Assembly (NCBI GenBank): GCA_023374025.1
Contig: SIJG01000059.1
Span: forward strand, 641,620 to 705,619
Source: Heterodera schachtii
Taxonomy: Eukaryota; Nematoda; Chromadorea; Rhabditida; Heteroderidae
Direction of reading: 5' to 3'
Length of the DNA: 64,000 bases
The notes beneath the pieces were generated by a model. It worked only from the letters and a program-made list of their open reading frames with translations. It had not been told where the DNA came from and did no database searches. Both the position numbers and the translations under genes were made by a program. Shown here piece by piece: positions 24,801-36,496 of the stretch; within the stretch, counting starts at the first letter, position 1, and the number at the start of each line of letters is the position of its first letter.

Positions 24801-27800
24801 ATTTTTAATTGAGCATTTCGCTCTAGAATATGTTAGTGATAAATTAAACGTCCTATAATTTAAATTAACACAAAGTTAAATTTTTTTAAATATAGAATTT
24901 TAAAATTTTATTTCATTCATGATTTCATTAATAAATAATAATAAGCAGATATAATTTTGTATATTATTTCTGTTATATGAACTCTTTAGTTATTTTCATT
25001 AAATTTCTGCTTATTAATATATATAATTATTGTTAATAATAACGATTTTATATATAAACAGTTCTATTCAACGCACGCATGAAAATACTTTTAAATAATT
25101 TTTCATTCAATTAATTGTTTTAATATTCGTTTGATTGTCTCTATATGTTTATTCGATTTTGTTAGTGGTAACTTGATACATAATTATTTTTACAAGCATC
25201 TTTCTTTTTTATTTATTTGCAGCATCAGTCAGTCATTATAAATTATTTGTTTGAAATTATTGTTTGCTTCATGTTAGTGTTGAATCTTTATTCATTCTTG
25301 GTAAAAATTATATTTCTTTTAACTCATTTATGTCTTTAATTAGTCTGTTTATCATGTTTGAGTTTGATCTCCCGATAAAAACTCTTTTTTTAGCTTTTGA
25401 ATAATGGTGTATTTAATTGAAAATCTTTTAAAGAAATTAAATTTTTTTTTAAATACATGAGTAACTTTTATTTTATTTTCAATGTGGTTCAAAGTTTATT
25501 TCCATTATTTTTGTTACAAAAAATTATCAATTATAATAAGCGCTATTATAATTATACATTTATTAAATTAGTTAGTATTTTTATTTGGTTTTTCTCAGAA
25601 AATTTATATAATTTTTATTCTCTCAATCCTTGTATTTCTTCCTCGCAGCGGCGATCACCTTTTTTTCTGTTCTGCAAGGTGTTTTTCTAAAAATTTTGAA
25701 AACTTTTTATTTTCAATGAAATATGCTTGCATATCCTTGCATCTATTTGCTGAATTTGTTATAATTTTTTTTGTGGGTTTATTTATATTTATTATAATAT
25801 GTAAAATTTACTATAATATTACTGCTTTTTTTAATATTTAAAAACTTATTTTAAGATAAAATGTTAATATATCTTTTTTCCAGATTTAAATGCGCATTAT
25901 TTTTTTGGGAAAAAATATTTATTATCGGACCATTAATTTAAATCATTTAAAAATCCAATTTTTTGCGTTATTTCATTAAATTATAAAAAACTTTTTAATT
26001 CTGTTTAGAATTTTTTGTTGATATTTTAAAGAATAAAAACGTAAATTTTCATTATATTAATATTTTTGTGCATGGCTTTTTATATATTGTTTGAGTGGCG
26101 TAAAAACAGATTTTTTGAAGTGTTAATTATAATTTTAAATTAAAAATTGTGTTTTTCAATTGCTCCTATATTTTACTTATTGTTTTAGTTTTGCATAAAT
26201 TTTTCAATATCTGATGCTTATAAATTTAATATTTCTTTTCTTAAAATGGATATTAATGGATTTCATTTACAGCATATCGGTTTGTTTTCTAAAAAATGGC
26301 TTTTATCTATATTGTCTCTCAAATTATTCATTTTAATTTTTTTCGATTAATTATAAGATTTTTCAATTTATTTATTACTTATTTATTGTTATTTTTTTAA
26401 ATGATATTTTTATAAATCTTTTTTTCAAAAATGAATTTTACATTTTTTTATCTTTTTAATTGATAAGTTTATTCCTTTTATTTATCTTCTTGCGGCGGTG
26501 ATCGTTTGTATACTTTCGAAAACAAGGTCGAATGCATTTTTTGAATTTTATACAAATTAAATATGCTTTTATTTATTTTTTAAATTTTCACTTTTCTTCG
26601 TTTATTCCAAGATTTCTTGAAATGATTAAATCTTCATTTTAGTCACATATTTTAATAAGTTGAAAACTTTATATTGTCTAAAAGAATAAAAATTGAATTA
26701 TTTTCGTTATTCATTTGTTTTTCGATTTTAATTCATTTTTTAAAATTGAAATCACATTAATCACAACTTTTTTCTTTAATTTATTTATAAAAATTCTTTA
26801 AGTAAATATTTTTATATTAATATTTATTTGGCTTATAGAAGACTCCTAGTTATTGAGGCAGTTAGATTTCATTTTGCTCTGAAAACCTTTATAGTAACGA
26901 TTTCTGTACTTTTGATTCCTCCATAACTCGCTATTTTTGCGATTTTGAGAAATTTTTTGAAAAAATTAAGATTATTCTATGGGCTTCATTTGGAAGTAAA
27001 AATAAAGCAGAAACGACATATAAAATTAATTATTTTTTTATCCTTTATCATTGTGAATTTGCACCAAAAATTTTTAAAAAGAAATTTCGATAATTTGTCG
27101 ACTTTCTACAATAATTTTTATAAAACGGAATTCAGATTCTAAATAAGTCGGAAATCGTATACTCTGTGCCATACCTGGTATGGTGTAAGTTAATTAATTG
27201 AATAAATACAATACCTCTATCCATATAACTTTTTTCCCAATTTATACGGCACTATTTAATAGGTTTTCAGTGCTTTTATATTACAATTCAAATTATTTTA
27301 TTTATTTTTGATAGCTAATCTAATTAATGGTTATTACTTAATTATAATAGTATTTTTTATTGTTGAAAGTGTGTTATATTCGCTAATTTGTCTATTTTAA
27401 AATTTATTTTTAAATTTAATTATTTTTTTTTGCTTTTCATTGTTTGAGTTTTATTATTTTCTTTGGAGCATTCACGTGGAAAATCTGGGCAAATTTTTTA
27501 GGCATTCTGGCGTCGCATCATCATTATGCAAAGCTCTTTTTAAAATATTTCGCTTGAATGCATTTTTGAACATGATTAATGATAACAGAAATTATGTAAT
27601 TTATATTATATAATTCATAAGTTTTATTATATAAAGGAAGATATGTATAATTCTCATTATAGAACTAATAAATTTACTTAAAAATGGAATTTTTGGCAAT
27701 GTGTGACTTTAAAAACAAGAACGCTAATTCTGAAATTTTAAGCATTTGGAATTTTTGTTATTATTTTAATTTTGTTTGTTGTAATGGTTGGTTAAATATT

Positions 27801-29620
27801 TTTTTAAATCTTCATAAATGGTTTATTGTTTATTCTTTTTTAAATTGTATTTTATGTTATTAAATTACCAAGAATATAAAATAAATATTAAAAAAAAATT
27901 TTTTAATTGTTTAGAAGTTTGTCATATTAAGAAATTAATTTTCTTATTTATAAGTATGAAAGAATTATTTACTTTATTAGTCACTTGCTGTCTGCACCAA
28001 AGGAAATTATAAATAAATTATCATTTCTATTATGCCTGATAATTAAATAGTTCTCGCTAATTTAACTTTGAGTTAATTGGTTAAAATGTGAAATCAGCCA
28101 AAGTGACCTAATCTTTTGTGATTTTGAGCCAATTTTTAAGAAAATTAAGAGTTTATTTGCATAATTTTTTTTTGAAAAATTTTTAAAGGCTTCAAATTCT
28201 GAAATAAATTTCCTTATTTAAATATAGATTTTTATTGCATTTCTTTTCAAATCTATTTATATTGGATTAAAATTATATTTTTGTTCAAAATACTTTTATA
28301 GGAAGCCGAATTAAAATTTAGAAAAATCGAATTTATTTTCCGGGCTTTGCATTATAATTTATTTTTTTTAAACTTTCACGTCATATCGCGCCTTTCGGTA
28401 TTCATGTCGTAAGTTTTTCACATTATTTTTATATTTAAAAATTTATAACATATTTGCAAGTCTATTTTTTTCGTTGTTCAAATAATAATATTTTTTTAAT
28501 TATTATTTTCAGAAATGTGTTGTTTCGTTAAATCATTTTATTTTAAAAAATCAACTAAATTATTTTGGATCAATTTTTTTTAAATTTGTTATAAGAAACA
28601 TAACTAAATTTTTATTAAAGAATAAATCTCTACCAATAAAATAATTTAAATCTCTTTTAAAGTTTTCAAAATAATTATTTTGAAAAAATGGCAGCATCTC
28701 GTTTTTATAGTTTTGTGTGTAAAAATATATTTTAAATATTAATTGTTTTTAAGGATTAAATAAATGTTCATTTTATCTATTCTCTTGTGAATTATCTCCG
28801 ATTTACTATCGAAATGAAATACTCCGCATTTTAGTTAATTTTTTTCAACTTTATTTGTTGTATTTATTTATCTATTTGTAAGTAATTATCAGTTTTGTAA
28901 ATTTAGTAGATTTCATTTATAAAATAAAAATTTTGACATATTTAATCATTATTAAATTTATGCGATTTTTTAAATTAAATTTTACACTATAAATATTTTT
29001 AAATTTTTTATTTAATTATTTTTTATTCATATACATTAAAAAATTTAAACTTTGTTTTTAAATAATAAAAAATTTCGCACTAATGTTTTAGAATATATAT
29101 TTAAACATATTAAAAGATTTTTTAGATAAATTTTAATTAGAATTTGGATTATTATTTTCTCTTTGTTCTCTCGTGGTTGAATGTTGCTTGAATGTTCGTT
29201 TCATCATGCTTACGTTTCATTTAATAAATTTTCTATTTAAACCAAAAACAAATCATTTTTATGATGAATTAAAAAAATATTTAATGATTTCATTTTTAAA
29301 TTAAATGTTTTTTCAAATTTGTATTTTTTTAATAATAAATTTATCAAGTATTTTTTAGATAGATATTTTAATTTTTTTATATTTCATGATAAAGATTTTT
29401 TGTTTGTTTTCAATTTAGACTGCATGAATTCATTATAATTAAAAAACTTATTTTTAGAAGGTATTAACTTGTTTATCATAAAAGTTAAGGTTCATCTAAA
29501 ATTTATGGCGCATCAAGTAATAATTTAAAAACGAACGAATTTTTTAACTTTTATTAAATTCAATTTTTTAATTAATATTTTTATTGTCTCTTTTTTACGT
29601 TACATTCACTGCTTATCGCA
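24801..29620. other. T-rich stretch with two paralogous islands
   Basis: Mostly AT-only sequence. Two short islands at about 25,640-25,685 and 26,485-26,535 share TCTTC..GCGGCGATC and, on the - strand, read in the same frame as GDRRCEEEIQG and NDHRRKKINKR. A copy of the AAGGTTCATCT repeat with its upstream block lies at about 29,365-29,515. I see no complete gene; open frames on the + strand here are hydrophobic T-rich translations. Confidence 0.45.
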
Positions 29621-29743
29621 TCAAGAGAGAGAGATTGATCCAATCAACGTCAGTTCTACCTGACGGGCACGGCTCACAGTGCTCGTTGATTGCTTCGCCG
29701 ATTTGTCGATGATGTTGGCAGCCATTGTAGGCTTTTGCGTCAT
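29621..29743 (-). CDS. probable first exon of an unknown gene
   Basis: ATG at 29,743 begins MTQKPTMAANIIDKSAKQST and continues STVSRARQ, followed by a good donor (CAG then GTAGAAC at 29,660/29,659); if unspliced it runs 12 more codons to a stop at 29,621. The exon is close to half GC in a background of almost pure AT. TATATTCAG, an acceptor-like tract, ends five bases before the ATG, as at nematode trans-splice sites. The exon is serine/threonine- and lysine-rich with no recognised domain. Downstream exons were not identified. Confidence 0.45.
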   Translation of the reverse strand: MTQKPTMAANIIDKSAKQSTSTVSRARQVELTLIGSISLS

Positions 29744-29844
29744 TTTGCCTGAATATAATATTTCAGTATTTCACATTTATCTATTTATTTGTTAGCATTT
29801 TATCTTTTTTGTATATTTTTAATTTAATTCCTTCCAATTTTTAT

Positions 29845-30098
29845 TTATTCATGTGGTGAAGGCGTTAAAATTTCTGCCTCTCCTGCTACCACCAGCTAAA
29901 TTATTTTTTATTTTATTACATGGAGGACGGAGCAATTCATCGGACGACAAAACTATGGTACGTACACCGTGGGCAAGGATGGTTTTTCACGGAGGCGGGG
30001 TTGAGGTGGTCACAGTCGCGTGGTCGGAGTGAGCAAATGTCTCGCCCCCGGGGACGGGAGCGGAGTTTAGTTTGAATTAGCTCCAAAAAATCTCACAA
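29845..30098 (-). CDS. GC-rich two-exon coding candidate, frame ambiguous
   Basis: About 190 bp of exceptionally GC-rich sequence (29,925-30,075). On the - strand an upstream exon can end at 29,991 with the donor GTGAAAAAC, and a terminal exon can start at 29,895 after TTTAG. One phase-compatible join reads through DHLNPAS into LVVAGEAEILTPSPHE-stop (stop at 29,845-29,847). Other frames are open too, and a + strand frame from ATG at about 29,921 (MEDGAIHRTTKLW...) runs 51 codons, so strand is not secure. It lies about 100 bp upstream of the next exon, on the same strand. Confidence 0.3.
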
Positions 30099-31269
30099 AA
30101 AAATTAATTATTTTTTGGGTTCACATTTCCTATTAAGAAAAATTGTGATTCTGATGCCTTTTAATGAATCTTTTGTAATTTATTCAATATTTTTTTTTGA
30201 ATTGAATTTAGCTAGATTTTAAATATTTAATGGTCGAAATACCTTTGTAAAATAAAAAACAACATGGTAAGTTAAAAAATAAAAAATAAGAAAGGAATTT
30301 AAATTTTCTTTTATCAATATTATAATATTATTTGCAAAATTTGTTAGATAAGGTATTTATAAATGCTAGAGTTCCTTTTTAAGAAAATTTTAATAATAAA
30401 ATAATGAAAAATTTTAATTTTTTTTAATTAAATTTCAGCTTAGGATTTATAAAAAAATCTAAGTTAAAGCTCATGTACAATGGTTCAACCAATTTTCTTT
30501 CTTTATCCATGTATGTTTGTCATCTCATTGTTCCTCATTCATTTTATTCATTATTAAATATATTTATTATTTAAAATTTTATATATAAAATTAATATCAA
30601 AGATTTCAGGCTTTAATAATAATTCATTGAAACTTCCTACATTAAACTGAACTCTTTCTTCTTTATTAATTTACAATACATTTAGATTTAGTTTAATAAA
30701 TTAATAAAAGTTTAATTATAAAAGAAAATAATAATTATCCGAATAATACTCGAATCTTTGATGTCAAACTGTCCAGCTTTGGTAGTATCAAAAAAATTTT
30801 TCCTTAATTTTTGACAACACCATTTTAAAATAATTGTTTACTTTTTAAGTATCATTTAATATTATGAAAATCAATCCTTTTTAATATGTTATTAAAATTT
30901 TTATAAGTAATCATTTCTTCATTCTAATCTGGTCAAAAAAAAATTGATTGAAATCTTGAGAGTTAGCTTATTCATCGACCTTTAGGGGTATTTTTCGCTT
31001 TTTTTTTGCAGTTTTGAGTTAAATTGTAATTTCATTTTAGAATCTTTAATTATGAATATTTATGATGTGATGCCTTTACCAATATAATTCGGGAAGTTGG
31101 TATAAAGAAAGTTTTCTGGTTAATTTTGGATCAAGATTTTAGTGATGGTTTTGATTTAAAAATTTTATTTTAATTAATATATTGATTATAATTGTTTTTT
31201 TATTTGGTTCGGTGTTGTTACTTGCTTTATAAAATTTCGCATAAAACGTAATTTATATTCTTTCATTAG

Positions 31270-31340
31270 TTTCCAAGTATCTTTGAAACAATTGGCGACG
31301 AAATCGTTGATCAAATTGATGAGACAAAAATGTTGGCTTT
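31270..31340 (+). other. small GC-richer island left of the Tc5 element
   Basis: After TTTCATTAG the + strand reads FETIGDEIVDQIDETKM in one frame and a basic peptide in another. It is too short and ambiguous to call a gene, but it differs clearly from its flanks. Confidence 0.2.
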
Positions 31341-31484
31341 TATATTTAATTTTTATTTAATATCAATATTTAGATTGCTTTGAAGAATTTACTTACCAAT
31401 TCTCAGTAATATATTCTTTTTTTCTTTTTTTCTATCTAATATAATTAATCGCTTCATTTTTTCGCAATCAGCTTTTCATGCTTA

Positions 31485-31839
31485 CAAAGGAAGGTCCCCA
31501 GGTGTCCGTGGGATTTCCGAATGAAATTTGGTGGGTGGATAGAGCACCCATGGGTTCTTAAGAAAAGTGTTTTCATTTTCTGCGAAATGAGTCTGAGTGC
31601 CGAGTTATGAAGTGCCAAAGTTTTTTTTATTCCAATAAATTAAATAAACATTTGCACTGTTTTGTGCTGTTCGGTGGTGCGGAGGTTGTGCTCCGGCCTT
31701 CCCTTTTTGCCCTCGCAGGTTCGATTCCCTCTTAAGAAAATTTATTTTCCCCTTTTTATCCTTGCATTTTATGCAAATTAACGGCCATTTAAATCGATGT
31801 CATTCGGCCAAAAATTTTTATTGCTCCTCCAATTTCATT
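31485..31839 (+). repeat. left terminal inverted repeat of the Tc5-like element
   Basis: 355 bp, matching 33,735-34,089 in reverse complement. Its middle contains a tRNA-promoter-like pair: an A-box-like TGGTGCGGAGG at 31,675 and a B-box-like GGTTCGATTCC at 31,718. Confidence 0.95.
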
Positions 31840-31845
31840 CCTAAA

Positions 31846-33729
31846 ATGTCCGTAAATCCCCAAAATATTATTGTCCTTTTAAAAAAATATTTTTCCAAAT
31901 ATAATGATGAAACTCCAATAAATTCTTACGAAATCAATATTTCGAAAAATTTTGCCGCGACTATTGAAAAATGCATTAAATTTGATGAAGAAATGCTTTT
32001 ATCGGAGGATTTAGTGATTGATGAGGAAGCAAATTTTGATGAATTAGACGACCAAACTGATGAATTCGATTATGATTCCGCAGAAGAATTTGATGGAAAT
32101 CAAAGTCCCAACGGTTCAGGTCCATTCGATTTCTTAATTGAAATATTTAACAAAAAAATTTTTAAACGGACTGAAATTTTTAACATTAAAAATATTTCAA
32201 TTAAGAAAAGTCGAGTGGATCAAGTTTTTTCCCATCGCCCGACAAAAAAATGGCTCGAGAAGACTTCATTTCACATTCTGATAAGAAAAAAGCCGTTCAA
32301 TTTTACCGTTCTTCTGAAAAAGGACACCGGTCACTTTCATGTATGCGGTCAAAATTTCGATTTATCAAGAATGAATCTGACCTAAAAATGCTCCGGAGGT
32401 ACAATGAAATATTATTTTCAGTAAAACATAGAATTAAGATTCGAAACCAATCTTAAAACCCAAATGGAAGCATTAAAGCAAATTGACGACATTGTTAAAG
32501 GGCAATTTGTGGAGAAAACGGCATTAAATTTAAGTTTATCCGATCAAATCCTCCGAAAATGGGCAATTTCTGCAAACAACACTCTTGGGGACAACAAAAT
32601 TGTTAATTTTAAAGCGTCGAAAAAATGGGTCAATACATTTAAAAAACGTCATCGCATAGTTTCGAGAAAGGTTAAAATAATAAAATAGCCGAAAAAATAA
32701 ATTATTTTAGATTACGAAGTTCATTTCAAAAACTCATTTTGTAAATCTTGAAAAGATCAAATCTGAATCTGTTCAATTTGTGGATGAGGTCAGAGAATTT
32801 GTGTCTGAAAATTTTACTGTTAGAGATGTTTTAAACGCGGACCAATCAGGGTTCGAACTCGAACTCCATCAAAAAAGGTCCTTGGCTCCAATTGGAACCA
32901 AGCTTGTGGAATGTGTTGTGCAATCAGTTTCAAGCACAACACATAGCTATACGATTATGCCAATCATTACAGCTGATGGCATGCTTTTGTCACCACTGTA
33001 TATTGTTATTGCTGAAAAACAAGGAAAATTTCCTCAAAAGGGAATTTTTCAGGTTTAAATTATTTTATTAATTCTTGATTTTGCTAAAAATTAAGGCCAA
33101 AAATGTTTTTGCTGTTCCAAACACAAGCCATATTATGACCAAAAATTTAATGATCGATTGGGTTCACAATGTTTTGGTCCCAGTTTTACGCCCTGGAGAG
33201 CAATCATTATTGTTGGTGGATAGTTGGAATGGTTGGAATGATTTTCGACTCCCGGATAATGTTAAATTAGAAGTAAAACAAATCCCAAAACATGCAACTG
33301 GAATATGTCAACCATTGGATGTTTACATTTTCCGGTAGTTTTGTTGCCAAAAATAAAATTAAAAATAGTTTTAGAATTTGGAAGCAATTTACGAGAAAAA
33401 TAACGGAATTTGTTATGATTTATGATGTGAAAATGAATTTACACACCAGGGATAACATTATTAAATTACAATCGTTAATCCATAACCAGTTTCGAGCCGA
33501 ACGTTTTAATGGATGGATTAATTTGGCCTGGAGAAAAGCCGGTTATTACGGGGACGAGCCTCTGCCAAATTTTTGTCATCCTGTTAAATTTTGCTTTGAA
33601 GTGCCAAAAAATGATATATGTCAGAAATTAAATTGTGAAAATTTTATTTTATTACGGTGTGCTTATTGTGAATTATATTTATGTTTTAATCATTTTTTTA
33701 ATGATTACCATTTGTGTGAAAATGAATAA
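31846..33729 (+). CDS. Tc5-type DDE transposase, interrupted in the 5' part
   Basis: Cuts and rejoins the element's own ends. ATG at 31,846 (MSVNPQNI) opens an acidic N-terminal part. The frame shifts at a 7-A run (32,244-32,250) and continues with SDKKKAVQFYRSSEKGHRS, a helix-turn-helix region. A second shift occurs between about 32,398 and 32,440. A CENP-B/Tc5-type DNA-binding segment follows (KASKKWVNTFKKRHRIVSRK, ending 32,670). Introns with exact GT-AG and preserved phase fit 32,671-32,710 and 33,053-33,095; a 34-bp intron at 33,335-33,368 also restores frame. Catalytic residues are D in NADQSGFE (32,840), D in LLLVDSWNG (33,219) and D in ICQPLDV (33,318). The C-terminus (to 33,729) has a Cys/His-rich zinc-binding-like tail. 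The two 5' shifts may be mutations or sequence errors in A runs. Confidence 0.88.
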
Positions 33730-33734
33730 AATTT

Positions 33735-34089
33735 AATGAAATTGGAGGAGCAATAAAAATTTTTGGCCGAATGACATCGATTTAAATGGCCGTTAATTTG
33801 CATAAAATGCAAGGATAAAAAGGGGAAAATAAATTTTCTTAAGAGGGAATCGAACCTGCGAGGGCAAAAAGGGAAGGCCGGAGCACAACCTCCGCACCAC
33901 CGAACAGCACAAAACAGTGCAAATGTTTATTTAATTTATTGGAATAAAAAAAACTTTGGCACTTCATAACTCGGCACTCAGACTCATTTTGCAGAAAATG
34001 AAAACACTTTTCTTAAGAACCCATGGGTGCTCTATCCACCCACCAAATTTCATTCGGAAATCCCACGGACACCTGGGGACCTTCCTTTG
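33735..34089 (-). repeat. right terminal inverted repeat of the Tc5-like element
   Basis: Mirror of the left arm. The B-box-like sequence is conserved at 33,846-33,856 on the - strand. The inner end follows the transposase stop codon by only five bases. Confidence 0.95.
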
Positions 34090-34100
34090 TTAGTCTTCTC

Positions 34101-34496
34101 CAAGGGCGTAGCCAGACCCTTGGCTTTGGGGGGGGGGGGCTGAAGTCAAAAAGTCGATTTTTAGGGGTGTATTTTTCCTTTTTAAGTCGATTTTTAGGGG
34201 TGTATTTTTGGTTTTTTGAAATCCCGAATTATGGGGTGTATTTTACAAAATTTTTCGCCAAAAAATTAATATTTTTTGCCATTTTGGCTTTCATTTTTCA
34301 AAAATATGGTAAATTAGGGGTCCGGCGGTGCCGATAGGCGCCGCCGGGAAAATTTTTGAGTATTTTAATGCAATTTTATTAAGAAAATTCCTTAAAATTT
34401 CAAAAAAATCTACTGAAAATTTTTTACTTTTTGGGTTTCGGGGGGGGGGGGGCTTTAGCCCCCCCAGCCCCCCCCCCCCCCCTGCCTACGCCCTTG
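34101..34496. mobile_element. hAT-type MITE with 8-bp target duplication
   Basis: The terminal repeats are CAAGGGCGTAG at the left and CTACGCCCTTG at the right. GTCTTCTC is duplicated on both sides (34,093-34,100 and 34,497-34,504), the 8-bp duplication typical of hAT elements. The interior has long G and C runs near both ends (34,128-34,139 and 34,440-34,482) that could pair, two AAGTCGATTTTTAGGGGTG repeats, and a copy of the 26-bp palindrome. There is no transposase, so it depends on another element. Its left duplication starts one base after the Tc5 duplication. Confidence 0.9.
34322..34347 (+). repeat. 26-bp GC palindrome, copy 3, inside the hAT MITE
   Basis: Identical to copy 1 at 12,122. 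Its presence inside a bounded MITE shows that at least one route of spread for this palindrome is a hAT-type element. Confidence 0.92.
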
Positions 34497-34504
34497 GTCT
34501 TCTC

Positions 34505-35064
34505 TCATGTTGTTAAAAGTTGTTTAGAAAATATTTCTCTGATTTTTACTTAATTGCATCATTTTCTTAATTTTTTCTGATTTGTTTTAATTTGGTCATG
34601 ACTTTGAAATCTTTATCATTTTTTCGTGAATTTTTGGTAACTTTAAAGGATTTTTCCCATCTTTTAAAAGTACGAAAAAAACGATTTTATTATTTCTCCG
34701 TTCATAAAACATTTTAAATCCCACAGAATCTTCAAAATTTGATCTTCAAATCTTAAATTTATTTAATGATTTCATTCCTGTGATTCAATGTTCAGTAACT
34801 TGAAATGATTTTTATAATGTAACTTCCTTTTTTTGAATTTTTTTATTAATTTAGTTTTATTATTTATTAATTTTAGAGGATTTTACAAATGTAAATTTTT
34901 ATTGAAAATTCAAAATTTACAAGAAGATGTTTAACCTTTTTTAAATTTATTATTGAATTTTTGCGTACTTAATATTTCATTGTTACAGTCATTATTATAA
35001 ATGATTCTATTGTTTCCCATTTATTTAAAACTTTTAAATTCCTCACATTCATTAAAATTCGGCT
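34505..35064. other. T-rich spacer, nothing recognised
   Basis: AT-rich DNA between the MITE and the first - strand gene; no supported feature. Confidence 0.5.
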
Positions 35065-36128
35065 TCATTCTCTCCAATCGTCTCCTGGTTCCGATAAGGA
35101 TGAGTCCAACTTTTTTTTGTCCAATATTGAACTTTTCATTTCAACTAAACAATAACTACTTAGTTTATTGTTAATTTGCTCTTTTATATTTGGCTTACTA
35201 ATAAAATTGGTATTTAAAGTGTTAATTTTAGGGTTTTCGGTTTCGCATAATTCTCTATATTCGATCAGTATGTTTTTGTAAATGCAAAATATTTTTACGT
35301 TCATAAATAATTAATGGTTTCATTAATTTTTTCCCGCGCAAATAAATGTATTATATTACTTTTTGTAGGCCTTAAACATTCCTTCAAATGCTTAGCAAAT
35401 TCGATCAAAGGGTCCACCAAAATGCACACTTTGGAATTTCAATAAATTGTACAGTAATTAATCCCAGTGATTAGTCCTACCATAAATAATTTGTCGCTGC
35501 ATTGATTGTTTTTGTCCGGGTGTGTGGCAAGAAAAAAAGCAAAGCCACGCATGAGGACGCAACTAAATTTAACTCAAGTTTAAATTCAATTTTAATGCTT
35601 TTCAATTTAAATATTATTAAACGATTATTACATTTCACTGATTCCACTGAAAATTAAATTCTCTATAAGAAAAGTATTCTTCACATAGAAAAATTCGTAA
35701 ATTGAGAAAATCCAAAATTTTTTTCATTTTCTTCAATTAAGTTGAACTTAATAATAAAATAAAAATTCATTTTTTTCTTGACACCAACAATATCAATGAA
35801 AAAGTCAAAGCGAGATTATTGCAGACAGAACAGTTGAAAAGTTTTAATAAACTAATTTCCCATTTATTTTTAAAAATATTTTTAATTGATCTTAATTATA
35901 GCGCGGGCATTAAAAATTGAAGCAAAACCATTCTTAAACCCATTTAAAATTCAATTTAAAATTGACCAATTGAGAAACTCCGATAATGCGCCGCATAAAT
36001 TCCCCAATTAAAATCTGTTTTTTCTACTATCATTTGCGGTGGTAGCATCTCTCTTTTGTATCCACACAATAACACAGGTTCGTCAAGTTTCTCCAATTTA
36101 GTGGCACATTTGTTGCTGACCATACCCA
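35065..36128 (-). CDS. multi-exon gene, unknown product
   Basis: Three exons join in phase on the - strand. The upstream exon (from about 36,128 or further, to 35,979) reads KCATKLEKLDEPVLLCGYKR and ends AAHYR at donor GTTTCTC. The middle exon (35,428-35,360) starts after CCAAAG, reads VCILVDPLIEFAKHLKECLR and ends at donor GTAATAT. The last exon (35,252-35,065) starts after ATATAGAG, reads LCETENPKINTLNTNFISKP and ends SEPGDDWRE-stop. Phases are 1/1 and 1/1. The 5' end is not found; an acceptor-like GTTCAG is at about 36,129. The last exon is polar and probably flexible. No known domain is recognised, so function is open. If the upstream exon is not spliced it would end at a TAA at 35,956. 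Confidence 0.55.
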
Positions 36129-36496
36129 CTCTGAACGTGTAGAAAAACCAATTTTCGTTGATTTTTAATTGTATTTAAAATAAAATATATTAATATGTTT
36201 CCGCTTTTCCCTTTTCACTCACAAATGCGTACGAAAAAAACCTTATAAAATAATAAATAATAATTTGGGTTAATTGGAATAAATTAGAAAAAATAAAAAT
36301 TGTGGGCTTCTAACAAGCAAAAAATGGCCTATTTGAAAAATATGACTAGCGTAATTTGAAATTGACTTAGAAATGACGAGTGAAAATATAATTTTATGAA
36401 AATGCCTTCAGGCCTTCTCAGAGAATTAAAATGGAAGAAAATTCAAAAAAATTTATTACTTTGCTTTCCAAGTAACTGCGAAAGCACGGGATGAGA

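Larger units (their letters stand above)
31485..34089 (+). mobile_element. Tc5-like DNA transposon with 355-bp terminal inverted repeats
   Basis: The element is 2605 bp. It begins CAAAGGAAGGTCCCCAGG and ends with the reverse complement. The inverted repeats are 355 bp each (31,485-31,839 and 33,735-34,089), and I found only one clear mismatch between them. TTA flanks both sides (31,482-31,484 and 34,090-34,092), the TNA duplication expected of Tc4/Tc5 elements. The interior carries a transposase in the + direction with all three acidic catalytic positions. The near-identical arms argue for recent activity, although the open frame seems broken in the 5' half. Confidence 0.93.

Noticed and set aside
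25457..25690. Phe/Leu/Ile-rich + strand frames in the T-rich domains (also 46,081, 47,011, 48,257, 51,067, 59,972 and 60,806)
   Set aside because: T-rich DNA gives hydrophobic, membrane-like translations by composition. Several overlap better - strand candidates, and none has a supported start or splice context.
31675..31745. A functional tRNA gene in the transposon arm
   Set aside because: The A- and B-box-like motifs are present, but I could not form an acceptor stem or a convincing T-stem, so it is listed only as promoter-like sequence.
34023..34516. Two + frames of 104 and 62 codons across the Tc5 end and the hAT MITE
   Set aside because: They cross transposon boundaries, G runs and C runs and are not genes.
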